DNA of 5,210 nucleotides from Pseudomonadota bacterium (GTDB lineage: Bacteria > Pseudomonadota > Gammaproteobacteria > SZUA-229). A model generated the notes under the pieces. It made no database searches, was not told the origin of the DNA, and saw nothing but the letters and a program-made list of their open reading frames with translations. The first letter of the stretch is position 1, and every line of letters begins with the position of its first letter. The stretch spans positions 1-5,210 of the forward strand of contig JADFWF010000149.1 in NCBI GenBank assembly GCA_015222965.1. Reading direction: 5' to 3'. The position numbers were made by a program, and so were the translations under genes. This document shows, piece by piece, positions 4,998 through 5,210 of this stretch.

Positions 4998-5210
4998 TCA
5001 GGTGCTAACGGCCTTTGTGTATCGCCAGTGTATCCACTTATATAAATCGGTGATCAGGGGTATGGGAGCAGCGACAGCAAATATTAATGCCCAGTCCTGC
5101 CAGCCTGGTGCAACGGTGTACAGTGCGTCCTGCAGGACAGGAATATATACGGCGCAACTGCAAACCGATGGTGAATGTCCATGCTGCCAGCACCCATGGA
5201 TTGCTAAAGA
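4998..5210 (-). pseudogene. C-terminal end of a cation-transporting P-type ATPase, frame broken
   Basis: The minus strand, entering from the right edge, reads SNPWVLAAWTFTIGLQL in one frame (5210 to about 5155). From 5153 it continues in another frame as AVYIPVLQDALYTVAPGW, then QDWALIFAVAAPIPLITDLY, ending KAVST and TGA at 4998-5000. Together these make the last two membrane helices and tail of the cation ATPase C-terminal domain (Cation_ATPase_C, as in Ca2+/Na+-type P-ATPases). The two parts join only if one base is removed, or two are added, near 5154 within TTGCGCC. A two-base deletion restoring GLQL-x-AVY fits the family spacing slightly better. If the frame is not restored, translation passes RRIYSCP and ends about 52 residues later at an unrelated TAA. 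The catalytic domains lie outside the window. The break may be a real mutation near the 3' end or a sequencing error. Confidence 0.82.

Noticed and set aside
4857..5045. 62-codon plus-strand frame starting with TTG
   Set aside because: It has no Shine-Dalgarno site at a usable distance and no recognised family, and its last 48 bases are antisense to the conserved ATPase tail. A gene remnant is possible but not supportable.

Overview
The window looks like a chromosomal piece of a Gram-negative bacterium, most likely a gammaproteobacterium. The evidence is the zinc-ribbon thioredoxin 2 (TrxC), a proteobacterial-type SCP-2 sterol-carrier protein, an arsenosugar-type radical SAM gene cluster and moderate base composition. 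The genus cannot be read from the sequence. Most genes lie on the minus strand, so the order below runs right to left for transcription.

Left part (1-2670): a minus-strand operon, arsS, then a family-2 glycosyltransferase of the TIGR04283 type, then a DUF2064/TIGR04282 glycosyltransferase. The two glycosyltransferase genes overlap by one base (TGATG). ArsS is a radical SAM enzyme that makes the adenosyl-arsenical precursor of arsenosugars. The two transferases are family members usually found beside it and presumably carry out the sugar and side-chain steps. The arsenite methyltransferase arsM, which supplies the substrate, is not here. Downstream, at the left edge, lie four 7-bp tandem repeats and a long imperfect inverted repeat that may continue outside the window. 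A Met-rich 30-codon reading frame ends in an ATGA overlap with the arsS start and may be a leader peptide.

Middle (2670-3860): an SCP-2 domain protein with a clear intrinsic terminator that separates it from arsS, then a 230-bp spacer with only doubtful mini-ORFs, then trxC with a plausible sigma70 promoter. All are on the minus strand.

Right part (3860-5210): one plus-strand gene of unknown function (113 aa) with a near-perfect Shine-Dalgarno site, diverging from trxC. It is followed by an AT-rich stretch. That stretch holds a 55-aa minus-strand cysteine-rich, single-membrane-segment protein (4474-4641) and two neighbouring hairpins whose loops are complementary. At the right edge is the C-terminal tail of a cation-transporting P-type ATPase (minus strand, cut by the window end). 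Its reading frame is broken near position 5154.
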